Source of the DNA: Fallopia convolvulus
Lineage: Eukaryota; Streptophyta; Magnoliopsida; Caryophyllales; Polygonaceae
Assembly (NCBI GenBank): GCA_964016875.1
Contig: OZ024722.1
Location: forward strand, 13,460,576-13,524,575
DNA length: 64,000 nucleotides
Direction of reading: 5' to 3'
This document shows positions 22,540-33,235 of this stretch, piece by piece; positions within the stretch are counted from its first letter, which is position 1, and every line of letters starts with the position of its first letter. Below the pieces are notes generated by a model. That model was not told where the DNA came from. It worked only from the letters and a program-made list of their open reading frames with translations, and did not search any database. Both the position numbers and the translations under genes were made by a program.

Positions 22540-24071
22540 ATGGCAAGTTCAAGCAGACCCGCTACCCGAGCTCAGAAGAAGAGAAGGAACCAAAGGTCCC
22601 CATCCCCACCTCGCATGGACAATGTGATCTTGCGCACTCAAGGACAAGCGGACCGATACAATGCCATCTTGAACAAAGATCACAACACTCGGTGGTTTTC
22701 AAGAACTAGTGCCAAGCAAATGGGAATTTATACGGATGTCAAGGAAGCCTTCGCTATTCTAGAGACGAGTTTCCCGTCAAAGATTTCAGCGGGACGCATC
22801 AGGTTTAGGCTTGGTAATGTGAGCCGAGAATACACCATGGCAGAGTTCAACGCTATTCTGGAGCTCCCAAATCCTTCTAGAGATTACAGTTTGAAGAACT
22901 ACAGGGTGACTCGGACTTGGAGCTATATCACCGGGGAGGTTGAGCCCTCCGCAGCGGCACTATCCGGGGCAAGCATCATCAACCCCATCTTCCGGATCAT
23001 TCTCCGAGTCCTAGCCGCCACATTCTGGCCGAAGAGAGAGCTAAACAGGCCAACAAGAATGGAAGTAGCTTGTCTTCGCACCATCCTTTTCGAGGAGCCC
23101 GACCCTTTGAATTTGGGGTATGAATGACTCTACTACATAGAGAAATCAACCAAGTCCAAGGAAGTTTGGTGTGGTAACTTGGTTAGTCTCTTGGCTACAA
23201 ACTTGGGAGTCGACCTCACTCACTACAAACCGGCTCATGCTCAACTCCTTAACAAAAGCTATTGGTATAGCTCTAGTGTTTTCATCCAAGCCAAGAGAGG
23301 ACTCAAAGTGAAAGTGCAAGACCGCATCGTTACACCTACCCTTGACATGTTGGAGCTACTCTATGTACCAAATTGGTACGAAGTGTGGACGGGTCATGCT
23401 TACCCGTTGGAACCCAAGCCAAAGGATGAGCTATCACTTCGGCCTTGTGAGACAAGGTTCGAGCGAGACGGAGAAGGCATGGATGAAGATGGAGATGAAG
23501 ATGAGGATACCGAGGTAGTTGGCGAAGACACTGAAGAGGCTGACACAGAGGGAGGCACGGAAGAGCTTAACTTCGAGGATAACGACCTCGACACGGAAGT
23601 TTTGGGCACCAACATCCTCGTTGACGAGCCTACCAGACTCGTTAACGACCATTTCCAGCATTCTTCCTACATTCCTAACGAGGCACCCAACTTCGTTACC
23701 GAGGTCCCGAGGACAACTATAGACCCCCCGCCAGCTCCTACCGACCCCTACTCTTATGGACTTGTTCCATACAACCCGGTGCTTCACCATGATCACTTTC
23801 AGCCTCACTACCCACCACCTCCTCAGTCTGAGTACACTGGATCGAGTATGCCACCACCATGGGCCGAGGATCTTTCTGCACGGATGCAGCAGCTCAACCT
23901 TCAGCAGAACCACATCATAGGAGGATGGATATATGGGACACCGTCTATTCCGCTCGCATGTCGATGGAGGATGAGAGGCATCGTCAGAGAGAGACAGAGG
24001 ATACTGAGCGTTGGAGGACGATGTACGACTTCATGGGGAGCTTTGAGCACTATTTTCCTCCACCTAACTGA
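22540..24071 (+). pseudogene. ATHILA ORF1-family protein, one stop and one frameshift
   Basis: ATG 22540 opens a frame that resembles the ATHILA ORF-1 family, whose function is unknown; in other Athila elements a gene here follows pol. Recognisable parts: a basic, nuclear-signal-like N-terminus (RAQKKRRNQR), the block GRIRFRLGNVSREYTMAEFN, and the block INPIFRIILRVLAATFWPKR with RMEVACLRTILF. TGA at 23125-23127 breaks it once. After an acidic stretch (DEDGDEDEDTE, near 23490) and a Pro/Tyr-rich stretch, a one-base loss near 23917, judged against C2, shifts the tail; the true frame ends FEHYFPPPN at 24071. The coding sequence contains the palindrome TCGTTAACGA at 23639. Confidence 0.8.
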
Positions 24072-24089
24072 TGATTCAGCTTGAAGACG

Positions 24090-24994
24090 TGATGTCCGGA
24101 TCGATGGAGGGGATGATGGTGCAAAGAGATCGCCACGAGAATCCAAGGAATTTCGACAACAAACACCACGCAACTAACCCGTCTTCAACTGGATGGATCT
24201 TCCTCGTCTGAACTCGGAATTTAGTGATTCCAATTCGAGAAGTTAGATCTCTGAGTCTAGTTTAATCCCTCAAAATTTCAGACCTAGATGATGAGTGGAT
24301 TGAATGATATGTCGATTTTACTGAGAGGGTGCAGAAACCACCGAGATGGATGATGGATCGAAATGGGGAGAACAAGGGGATATGGATACTTGACAACTTG
24401 GATATGACTCACACAGCTCTCAAACAAACTAGGATGCCCAAATTGTCGGATATTACTCACCAACAACTTGAACAACGAGAATTGAATGAACGAAATACAA
24501 GAACAAGAACTTGAATTGAAATTGCAAGGGAAAGTAAGCAACAAGAAAGTATTTTCGTCCAATCTCCCTACAAAGGGTGAGGGGGCCGACCATATAACCT
24601 AGAAAGCAACCTCACAAAGTTAGCCCCTTCACTTAAGGAAATTACAAAAATTAACCCGAAATCCCGAAAACTTATAAAGTGTCCTTAACCGTAGAAATGT
24701 CACTTAGAACCGTGAAGCACAATAAAACTCCAACCTTCACCGTCATTAGCCATCGGAAACTTATGAGACATGATCTCCTCCTTGATTTTGTCTAGTATAG
24801 ACTTAGCTAGGGCTCGTGTGATGCGCCCAAGATAGGGCATGGCTCCTTGACTCGGCTTCTTAGCGCCCCGAACATCGTCTTTGGTTGCTTGTCCAAGTAT
24901 TGGCTCCCCTTTATCGTGCTCATTGGGCTTGTCTTTAGGGATGGAATCTTCACTCAACTCATGGGGCCATGACTCGGTAGATGGAATCACATCC
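24090..24994 (-). repeat. 3' LTR of element D
   Basis: Closely matches 26291-27190. It holds the last 98 codons or so of the element's only gene. A purine tract (GGGGAGGAGGAGGA, minus strand) borders its start; the first base has changed from T to G. Confidence 0.88.
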
Positions 24995-25683
24995 TCCTCC
25001 TCCCCTTCAAAAAGATTTGTCCTCGAATCTATCAAGCCTTGTGAGCTCAACAAAGAAGGTAGGGCTTCTAGCTCCCTTGGTGTGGCATTCTCCATGACAA
25101 AGACATCCTTCTTGGCCTCCACAAGAAAGGGAATGTAATCACCGCTTGGAGTGACTAAAACAGCCTCGTCCTCCTCATGGAGCAAGAAGGGAAAACATGA
25201 AGGAATCATAGGAAATGCATCCATCCATGGTGTCGCCAACGAGTTCATGGATCTAGGAGTGATGGTAGGACGATGCTTGATTTTAGGAGACAATTCCACA
25301 ACTTCCTCCTCTTCTTGCAATGTGTGCATCAATTCTATTAGACACTTGATGGTAATGAGTTGTTCCAATCCATGGAAATGAGTCTCTCTTTTTGGTTGCT
25401 CTGTGTCACTCATCACTCTTTGTTGGAAGGAAGTCTCCTCTCCTTTACATGGGGTCGTCCTCGAACCTTTATCCTCTTCTCGTGTCTCCTTGATCTTCAC
25501 CACTTGAGGCACTTGTGTCCTCTCGTCCAGCCCTAGGATTCGGTGCTCCAAGGCATCCATGCGTGTCTCCATAGCTTCCAAAGATTGTTGCATGGATTGT
25601 TGGAAGGATTGCAACATGGCAGCCACCGAGTTGGAGGACTCCTCAACTTGTTCCTTATTCTTGTCATCACCTACACCTGTCAT
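24700..25683 (-). CDS. element D protein: Gag-like N-terminus, polyprotein-like tail
   Basis: 327 codons, intact, from ATG 25683. The N-terminus (to about residue 65) is Ser/Gln/Met-rich and likely a coiled coil (QSFQQSMQQSLEAMETRMDA), as in some plant Gag starts. The middle is acidic (EEEEVVELSP; HEEDEAVLV). The tail GRITRALAKSILDKIKEEI resembles the basic end of some Gypsy polyproteins. There is no zinc knuckle, protease or RT motif. It looks like the two ends of a longer Gag-Pol joined in frame, which is an inference. The last 295 bases lie in the 3' LTR, so the same tail is present in the other LTR (26901-27305). Confidence 0.65.
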   Translation of the reverse strand: MTGVGDDKNKEQVEESSNSVAAMLQSFQQSMQQSLEAMETRMDALEHRILGLDERTQVPQVVKIKETREEDKGSRTTPCKGEETSFQQRVMSDTEQPKRETHFHGLEQLITIKCLIELMHTLQEEEEVVELSPKIKHRPTITPRSMNSLATPWMDAFPMIPSCFPFLLHEEDEAVLVTPSGDYIPFLVEAKKDVFVMENATPRELEALPSLLSSQGLIDSRTNLFEGEEEDVIPSTESWPHELSEDSIPKDKPNEHDKGEPILGQATKDDVRGAKKPSQGAMPYLGRITRALAKSILDKIKEEIMSHKFPMANDGEGWSFIVLHGSK

Positions 25684-26276
25684 CGTAAAAACAAGGCAAA
25701 GATCAAGGTATAGAGGTCACACGAATTAATCACCAAGACTTGCCCGAGATGAAAATCCGACAAGTTGCAAGTAGGAGATGACCAACAAAATGGAACACGA
25801 AAAGCTCAAACACAACAACACAAGATGTCTCGTCTTGGTGTCGTTCCCGTATCCTAGCACCGTAACCAACAACAAGCATGTAATGATATAAAGGGGTCAA
25901 AAGAAAGCTGGATTATGGACTCAATTCCCACGTTTTTACTCAGCCAAATTCAGCAAGACACACTTAAATCAAGCACTAAAGGAAGACATTAATCAAGCAA
26001 CAAATGCACCCTTTCAACTACCAAGTTTATGGACCTTTGCAGTTCAATACATGGACGTTTTTTTGAGCATTTTTTTCAGCCATGACTGGTCTCCAAACTC
26101 GTCCAAGATCAACAACAAACAAGGACACAAAACGTCCACAAAAACACAAGACAACAACAACCTCTAAGGCCGCACACAACAACAACGCAACAACACAACA
26201 ATTTCGAACCAACAAAACTTGCAACAAGTGGAAATTCAAGTTCGAAACAAGGTTTATATGGCGATACCTTCACGTG

Positions 26277-26288
26277 GCTCTGATACCA
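26277..26288 (-). promoter_or_regulatory. initiator-tRNA-Met primer-binding site of element D
   Basis: Reads TGGTATCAGAGC on the minus strand, the standard plant PBS complementary to the 3' end of initiator tRNA-Met, two bases from the 5' LTR. Confidence 0.92.
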
Positions 26289-26290
26289 CT

Positions 26291-27309
26291 TGATGAGAGG
26301 ATCGATGGAGGGGATGATGGTGCAAAGAGATCGCCACGAGAATCCAAGGAATTCCGACAACAAACACCATGCAACTAACCCGTCTTCAACTGGATGGATC
26401 TTCCTCGTCTGAACTCTGAATTTAGTGATTCCAATTCAAGAAGTTAGATCTCTGAGTCTAGTTTAATCCCTCAAAATTTCAGACCTAGATGATGAGTGGA
26501 TTGAAAGATATGTCAATTTTACTGAGGGGGTGCAGAAACCACCGAGATGGATGATGAATCGAAATGGGGAGAACAAGGGGATATGGATGCTTGACAACTT
26601 GGATATGACTCACCAAGCTCTCAAACAAACTAAGATGCCAAAATTGTCGGATATTACTCACCAACAACTTGAACAACGAGAATTGAACGAACGAAATACA
26701 AGAACAAGAACTTGAATTGAAATTGCAAGGGAAAGTAAGCAACAAGAGAGTATTTTCGTCCAATCTCCCTACAAAGGGTGAGGGGGCCGACCATATAACC
26801 TAGAAAGCAACCTCACAAAGTTAGCCCCTTCACTTAAGGAAATTACAAAAATTAACCCAAAATCCCGAAAACTTATAAAGTGTCCTTAACCGTAGAAATG
26901 TCACTTAGAACCGTGAAGCACAATAAAACTCCAACCTTCACCGTCATTAGCCATCGGAAACTTATGAGCCATGAGCTCCTCCTTGATTTTGTCTAGTATA
27001 GACTTAGCTAGGGCTCGTGTGATGCGCCCAAGATAGGGCATGACTCCTCGACTCGGCTTCTTAGCGCCTCGAACATCGTCTTTGGTTGCTTGTCCAACTA
27101 TTGGCTCCCCTTTATCGTGCACATTGGGCTTGTCTTTAGGGATGGAATCTTCACTCAACTCATGGGGCCATGACTCGGTAGATGGAATCACATCATCCTC
27201 CTCCCCTTCAAGTATTGGCTCCCCTTTATCGTGCACATTGGGCTTGTCTTTAGGGATGGAATCTTCACTCAACTCATGAGGCCATGACTCGGTAGATGGA
27301 ATCACATCA
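26291..27309 (-). repeat. 5' LTR of element D with an internal 114-bp duplication
   Basis: Matches 24090-24994 but carries an extra unit: a stretch beginning TATTGGCTCCCC at 27099 repeats from 27213, period 114. The extra unit includes a purine tract that otherwise lies only outside the LTR. Confidence 0.85.
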
Positions 27310-27314
27310 AGACG

Positions 27315-28972
27315 TTTTCCTTGTTTTCCACTTCTAAGACTTTGTAAGTTTTTGTTTTCTCTTTTCTTGTTTTCTTGTGTTTTTCTTTTTTCTATTTCTT
27401 CCTTTCTTCTTATTTTTCTTACAGTGGGGACACTGTAATTTTAAGTATGGGGTGGGAGAAAGTAGAAACTTTTGTGTCTTGTTTTTTTGTGCTTTATATT
27501 AAGTAGTGCTTTTATATCGAAAAAAATTGAAAATTTTGAAAAAATCCAAAAAAAAAAGGAGTTTAAAATTGATAGATATCCCTTTCTTAGGTTCTATGAT
27601 GGTAGTTGCTAGCATGATCATATAATTCCTTGCAAGCATGTATTTGATAGTATAGCCGGATTCTTAAATTGAAATTGTGTTTTTAGAAGGAATAGCCTTT
27701 GATGAAATTGAGCACATATACCTTCTTAGCATAAGTGATGCAATCCAACAAAAAAAAATTAGCCTTGTGAGTTATTTTTGGCCTTATAGGGAGAACATTA
27801 ATTTCCCTCTTCTTTCTTGTGTGATTTACTCTCTATATGCATATTATCTCTTGGAATTGTGATGGTTATATATTTCTTGAGACCCGTATGAGATTTATAG
27901 TTCATTACATGTGAAAATCAGATGATAGAGAACTTATTTTTATAGCCCTATTATCCCTATCCACCCTTACATGATTCTTCTTTTTAAGCCAATTTGAGCC
28001 TGAAGCCTTTTATTTTTAGCTCCACAAAATTGTTCCCTAGCCGAGATAAGCTTGACCCTATCCGGGGATTAGGACTTATATTGGAGAGGTATGTTTTGTT
28101 GAGTGCAATATTTATATTTTGGTTTGAAATTGAGGAATTATTGGGAAGGGTAGATTGGAAGTCTCTTGTTTTTAATAGTTGTAAAAGAAAGATCTCTTGG
28201 TATAAAAGATGCACGAAATAAAGTTGATGGTTGAAAGGAAGTTGTTAAGAAAAAGGAAGGGTACATAATGAAGCTCGTTAACGACCTTGAAGTGGTTCGT
28301 TAACGAGGCAGCGGAAAAAAAGAAGAAAGAAAAGAAGTTTGAAGTGCATGTGTTTATAGAGATAATATCAAAGATTCTTTTTATCATTTGTATGAGGCTT
28401 TCTAGGATATATTGGGTGAATGAAAATAAGTGTGCATATTGAGAGTGAGTTTGGTATATGTTTATGAAATTTTTGGAGTGTGTGAGTTTTTAGGAGTCTT
28501 TGATTCCCGGATATTATTAGCATCACATGGCCAAAATATTTCCACGCCTATTTGTTAATACCAAGCCCCATTACAACCCGGCCGAATGGAAGCTTCTATG
28601 AAGTTTTTCATTGAGCCCCCTAAGTTCTCTTGATGATTTTTGCTTGTTTTGACAAATCTTGGGTGGAGAGTTTGGTGATATAAGTTCCAATTTCTATGAG
28701 TTTTTGTATATAAGATGAGTTGAGAGATTGAATTTATGAGCCCAAACACTTGAGAGTTGAGTGAAACACATTATCCTTGTGAGGTTGGATTGTATTTTCT
28801 TATGTCTATTTGGTGCATATATGTGTGATGATGTTAATAATCATTTGTTATTTTTCTATGTTTTGATGTTTTTTTTTTTAGATGATGGCTATGTCTTGAT
28901 GAGTATGTAGTTTGGTTTTGATTATTGTTTAGTGATTGCTTGAGGACAAGCAAGTCAAAGTATGGGGTATTT
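27315..28972 (+). other. non-coding 3' part of element C1
   Basis: Long T-rich sequence matching 31548-33235 in C2. It contains AAGTATGGGGT at 27443 and 28958 and the palindrome pair TCGTTAACGA at 28275/28297. The second AAGTATGGGGT forms the polypurine tract next to the LTR. No gene. Confidence 0.75.
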
Positions 28973-30441
28973 TGATGTTCGTGTTTTTAGTATAGTTTTT
29001 GATAGGTTTTATTAGGTTATTAGGATGAGTTTTAGTAAGTTTAGGATTAGTTTTGTGTGTTTTTGGATAGTTTTGCATATTTTGTGAAAAGTATGGAAGC
29101 TACTCCGTTTTGTGTGTTTTTGTAGGTTTTAGCAAGGAAAAGATGCTATTTGGAGCTGAATTTGGAGTGCTATGATGAAAGACGGAAGAATGCAAGATGA
29201 AGAAGTCGAAGCCTAAGTTTTAGAAGATAAAGTGTGGAAGAAAGCCAAACCCAGGCTCGTTAACGAGGCTGTAAGGGGTCGTTAACGAGGCTACGAGATG
29301 AAGATTTCGAGAGTTTGATTCTGTGACTCACCGATCCTGTGCGGGAATTTATTTCCGTGTCGGTAGAGTATCTTTTTATGATTTTAGGGTTATTATATTA
29401 TATATTTTAGGTCTTGTTATCTTTCTAGATTTTATTTCTATCTTTTAGAATAGATTCTATCTTTTTAGGAAAGTTTATATCTTTTAGCCTTTTTTAGTTT
29501 CTAGCTTCTTTTTAGTATAAATACCCTTCTATCTAGCATAGAATGATAGGTCAAATTTTGGATAATAGAATAGAGAAAGGAAGGAGAGCCGAGAATAGAG
29601 AGAGGGGATCGGAGTCGAGATTGAAGGTTCGGTGGACGAGAGTTACCAGGGTCGTTAATCGTGACTTTGGTTCGGTGTTTGTATTCTTTTCGGTTTCTTC
29701 TGAATCTCTGTAAGACGTTATTTCTAATTAATTTGAGTAGTGTTTTGTTTTCAATGATTTCTTTTGTTGAATTTATTTGTTTCCTAGTTATGAGTAGTGA
29801 GTAGTCTTCTTTTCTAGGGTCGGGGTCAAACCCGACATAGTTATGCATGTTTGAGGAGTAAGAATGTGTGTTGATTGCCCTTTATCTATTTTGAGATTGT
29901 TTGTTGTGCTTAGACCTAGATGAAAGTCAAGGTGGTTTGAGTTTTTAACTTGATTGAAAGAGAAAGTTATAGACTTGAAGGTTGATGTTGTTTGAATACG
30001 AAAGTTTCAAGCTTTAGATCCAAAACAAGCAATTGGGTGAGTTAGTTTATGAAAGTAGATTAGTTTACTTAATAGTCAAAGAAAGTTGATGAATTTATTT
30101 GTTTAAAGGCATGATCTTACCTTCTTATGAGTTTACGTGCATGACTATGTTGTAGTGTCCCTTATCCTAGATCTTTGTTTTAATTGAATTCTTTTGAAGT
30201 GATATTCGTTGCTGAGTTCGTAGGCTCGGTACCGAACCTGTCTAGGTCGTTAGTTTTGGTCTTTTAATTCTCGGTGGTTCGTTAACGAGGCTGACAACTT
30301 CGTTAACGAGGCTGCTTGTGTGTTTTGCTTGCTTTTATTTGATTTTTAGTAGTCGGTAAATAAACAACCTTGCTTCCCGTGGAACGATCCTGACTCCCCT
30401 ATACTCAGCGGGGTCTTGACTTATAAATTTATTTGTTGTCA
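28973..30441 (+). repeat. LTR shared by C1 and C2, 1469 bp
   Basis: Starts TGATGTTCGTG and ends TTGTTGTCA. TATAAATA at 29516-29523. Palindrome pairs TCGTTAACGA at 29257/29279 (284 bp into the LTR) and 30279/30300. Confidence 0.9.
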
Positions 30442-31049
30442 AGAAAAACCCTATCAACACTAGCTTAGTGACTCAAGCAAACAACGCCTACAAAGCTAAG
30501 TATGGGGTAACTCGAGACCCTGACTTAGCTACAAAAGAACCACCTTGAAGCAAGGGAAGAACGTCGGGCTTACGACGTTAAAAATAGCGCTTACGGGAGG
30601 CAACCCGCTTTTAGTATAGTATAGTTTTTCTTCTTCTTTTTTGATTCTTTCTTTTTCTTAGTTTTCTTTTCCTTTCTTTTCTTTTCTTTTTAGTAGTTTT
30701 TTAGGATAGAAATTAGGATAAACTTTGAGCTAACAAGATGCAGGAGAAGGGCTCGAAAATCATTCCAAGAGGCTACGGTGGCTCGTTAACGACCCGGTTT
30801 GACGACCCGATTCGGCAAAATGGGCAGGTAAGTTCTTTTTAACCTAATCTATCTTTTACCTACCCCCATGCCGCTGCCCCTTTACCTCTTCCAATCCCTA
30901 CACTCTCCTATATAACCCTTCTACCCCTCCTAAAAATTTTCACTCTCAAATCCTTAAACTCCAAACCTCTCAAAAATCCTACCCAAAATCTCGGAGATCC
31001 CCCACCACCGATCGGAATTTCTCACCTCCACCGATCGTCGGAGACACCC
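30442..31049 (+). other. C2 internal leader, non-coding
   Basis: Contains AAGTATGGGGT at 30498, the motif GGGAGGCAACCCG near 30596 and the palindrome at 30783. From about 30772 it follows the C1 leader at 21540. No gene. Confidence 0.6.
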
Positions 31050-31532
31050 TTGTTACCGAAGCTCGGAACCCCGGATTTCCACCGACGAGATCCACACTCG
31101 TTAACCACCCCAATCCGACGCTTTATTCTTCAATTTCTCAAATTTCCGCTCGTTAACGACCCACCGAGGGCAACTACCGACCCACCGCCAGCTCCTACCG
31201 ACCCCTACTCTTATGGACTTGTGCCATACAACCCGGTGCTTCACCATGATCACTTTCAGCCTCACTACCCACACCCTCCTCAGCCTGAGTACACTGGATC
31301 GAGCATTTCGCCACCATGGGCTGAGGATCTTTCTGCACGGATGCAACAACTTCACCTCCAGCAGGACCACGTTCATAGGAGGATGGATAGATGGGAGACT
31401 GTCTATTCAGCTCGGATGACATTTGAGGATGAGAGGCATCATCAGAGAGAGACAGAGGATGTTGAGCATTGGAGGACGATGTATGACTTCATGGGGAACT
31501 TTGAGCACTATTTTCCTCCACCTAACCGTTGA
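31050..31532 (+). pseudogene. remnant of the ATHILA ORF1-type gene in C2
   Basis: The last 110 or so codons match the C-terminal part of the C1 gene (PPAPTDPYSYGLVPYNPVLH; WRTMYDFMGNFEHYFPPP). Codons before about 31160 are leader sequence read by chance. A deletion joined the leader at a TCGTTAACGA copy (31150) directly to the 3' third of the gene. Confidence 0.75.
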
Positions 31533-33235
31533 TTCAGCTTGAAGACGTGTTCCTTGTTTTCCACTTCTGAGACTTTGTAAGTTTTTGTTTTCTCTTTTCT
31601 TATTTTCTTGTGTTTTTCTTTTCTATTTCTTCCTTTCTTCTTATTTTTTCTTACAGTGGGGACACTGTAATTTTAAGTATGGGGTGGGAGAAAGTAGAAA
31701 CTTTTGTGTCTTGTTTGTTTTTTGTGCTTTATTTTAAGTAGTTCTTTTATATCGAAAAAAGGGCTTAGAATTGATAGATATCCCTTTCTTAGGTTCTATG
31801 ATAGTAGTTGCTAGCATGATCATTTAATTCCTTGCAAACATGTCTTTGAGAATGTAGCCGGATTCTTATTTTGAAGTTGTTTTTAGGAAGGAATAGCATT
31901 TGATGAAATTGAGCACATATACCTTCTTAGCATAAGTGATGCAATCCAACAAAAATTTCCTTGTGAGTTATTTTTGGCCTTATAGGGAGAACATTAAAAA
32001 TCCCTCTTCTTTTCTTGTGTGATTTACTCTCTATATGCATATTATCTCTTGGAATTGTGATGGTTATCTATTTCTTGAGACCCGTATGAGATTTATAGTT
32101 CATTACTTGTGAAAATCAGATGATAGAGAACTTATTTTATAAGCCCTATTAATCCTTATCCACCTTTACATTATCCTTCTTTTGACCAATTTTAGCCTGA
32201 AGCTTTTTATTTTTAAGCTCCATAAAATTTGTTCCCTAGCCGAGATAAGCTTGACCCTATCCGGGGATTAGGACTTAGATTTGGAGAGGTAAATTGTTTT
32301 GTTGAGTGTAAAAAAAAGGGAGAGTGAAATATAATGTTTGGTTCGAAATTGAGGGATTATTGGGAAGGGTAGATTGGAAGTCTCTTGTTTTTAATAGTTA
32401 TGATAAGAAAGATCTCTTGGTACAAAATATGCACAAAATAAAGTTGTTGGTTGAAAGGAAGTTGTTGAAAGGGAAGAGGAGTACACGATGAAGCTCGTTA
32501 ACGACCTTGAAGGGACTTGTTAACGAGGAAACAAGAGGCAAAAAAAAGTAAAAAAAAAATGAATGAAAAAGAGAAAGAAATGAAGAAGTAAGAAGTGCAT
32601 TCAAGTTCATATAGATAAGCAGGAGATTCTTTTGTTTTATGAGACTTTCTAGGATAATAATGGGTGAGTGTAAATAAGTGTGCATAATGAGAGAGTGAGT
32701 TTGGTATATGTTTTTATGAGAGTTTTGATGTTATGTGTGAGTTTTTAGGAGTCTTTGATTCCCGTATATTATTAGCACCACATAGCCAAAAAATTTTCCA
32801 CGCCTTATTGTCATTACCAAGCCCCATTACAACCCGGCCGAAAGGAAGCTTCTATGAAGTTTTTCATTGAGCCCCCTAAGTTCTCTTGATGATTTTTGCT
32901 TGTTTTGACAAATCTTGGGTGGAGAGTATTGGTGATATAAGTTCCAATTTCTATGAGTTTTTGTATACAAGATGAGTTGAGAGATTGAATTTATGAGCCT
33001 AAACACTTGAGAGTTGAGAGAAACACATTATCCCTTGTGAGGTTGGATTGTATTTTCTTGTGTCTATTTTAGGTGTATATATGTGTGATGATGTTAATAG
33101 TCCTTTGCTAATTTTCTTCTAGATATTTTGATGTTGCTTTTTAGATGATGGCTATAATTTGATGAGTATGTTGTTTGGTTTTGATTATTGTTTAGTGATT
33201 GCTTGAGGACAAGCAAGTCTAAGTGTGGGGTATTT
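31533..33235 (+). other. non-coding 3' part of C2
   Basis: Counterpart of 27315-28972. AAGTATGGGGT at 31675, palindromes TCGTTAACGA at 32495 and TTGTTAACGA at 32517, and a polypurine tract at 33218-33232 (variant AAGTGTGGGGT) before the LTR. Confidence 0.75.

Larger units (their letters stand above)
24090..27309 (-). mobile_element. LTR element D, 3.2 kb, non-autonomous, inside C1
   Basis: TSD AGACG (24085-24089 and 27310-27314). On the minus strand: 5' LTR 27309-26291, PBS 26288-26277, internal region, polypurine tract near 25010-24995, 3' LTR 24994-24090. C2 has the uninterrupted target sequence, which confirms the insertion. It encodes one 327-residue protein and no RT or integrase. Confidence 0.9.
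21518..28972 (+). mobile_element. Athila-like element C1, internal region only (5' LTR lost)
   Basis: Starts inside the leader shared with C2 (compare 21540-21920 with 30772-31140), carries an ATHILA ORF1-type gene, is interrupted by element D (24090-27309), and continues through a non-coding 3' part to a polypurine tract at 28958-28970 and the LTR at 28973. There is no 5' LTR, PBS, gag or pol. Confidence 0.82.

Noticed and set aside
23400..23913. Minus-strand Ser-rich and Val-rich frames within C1
   Set aside because: They are antisense of the acidic and proline-rich parts of the ORF1-type gene.
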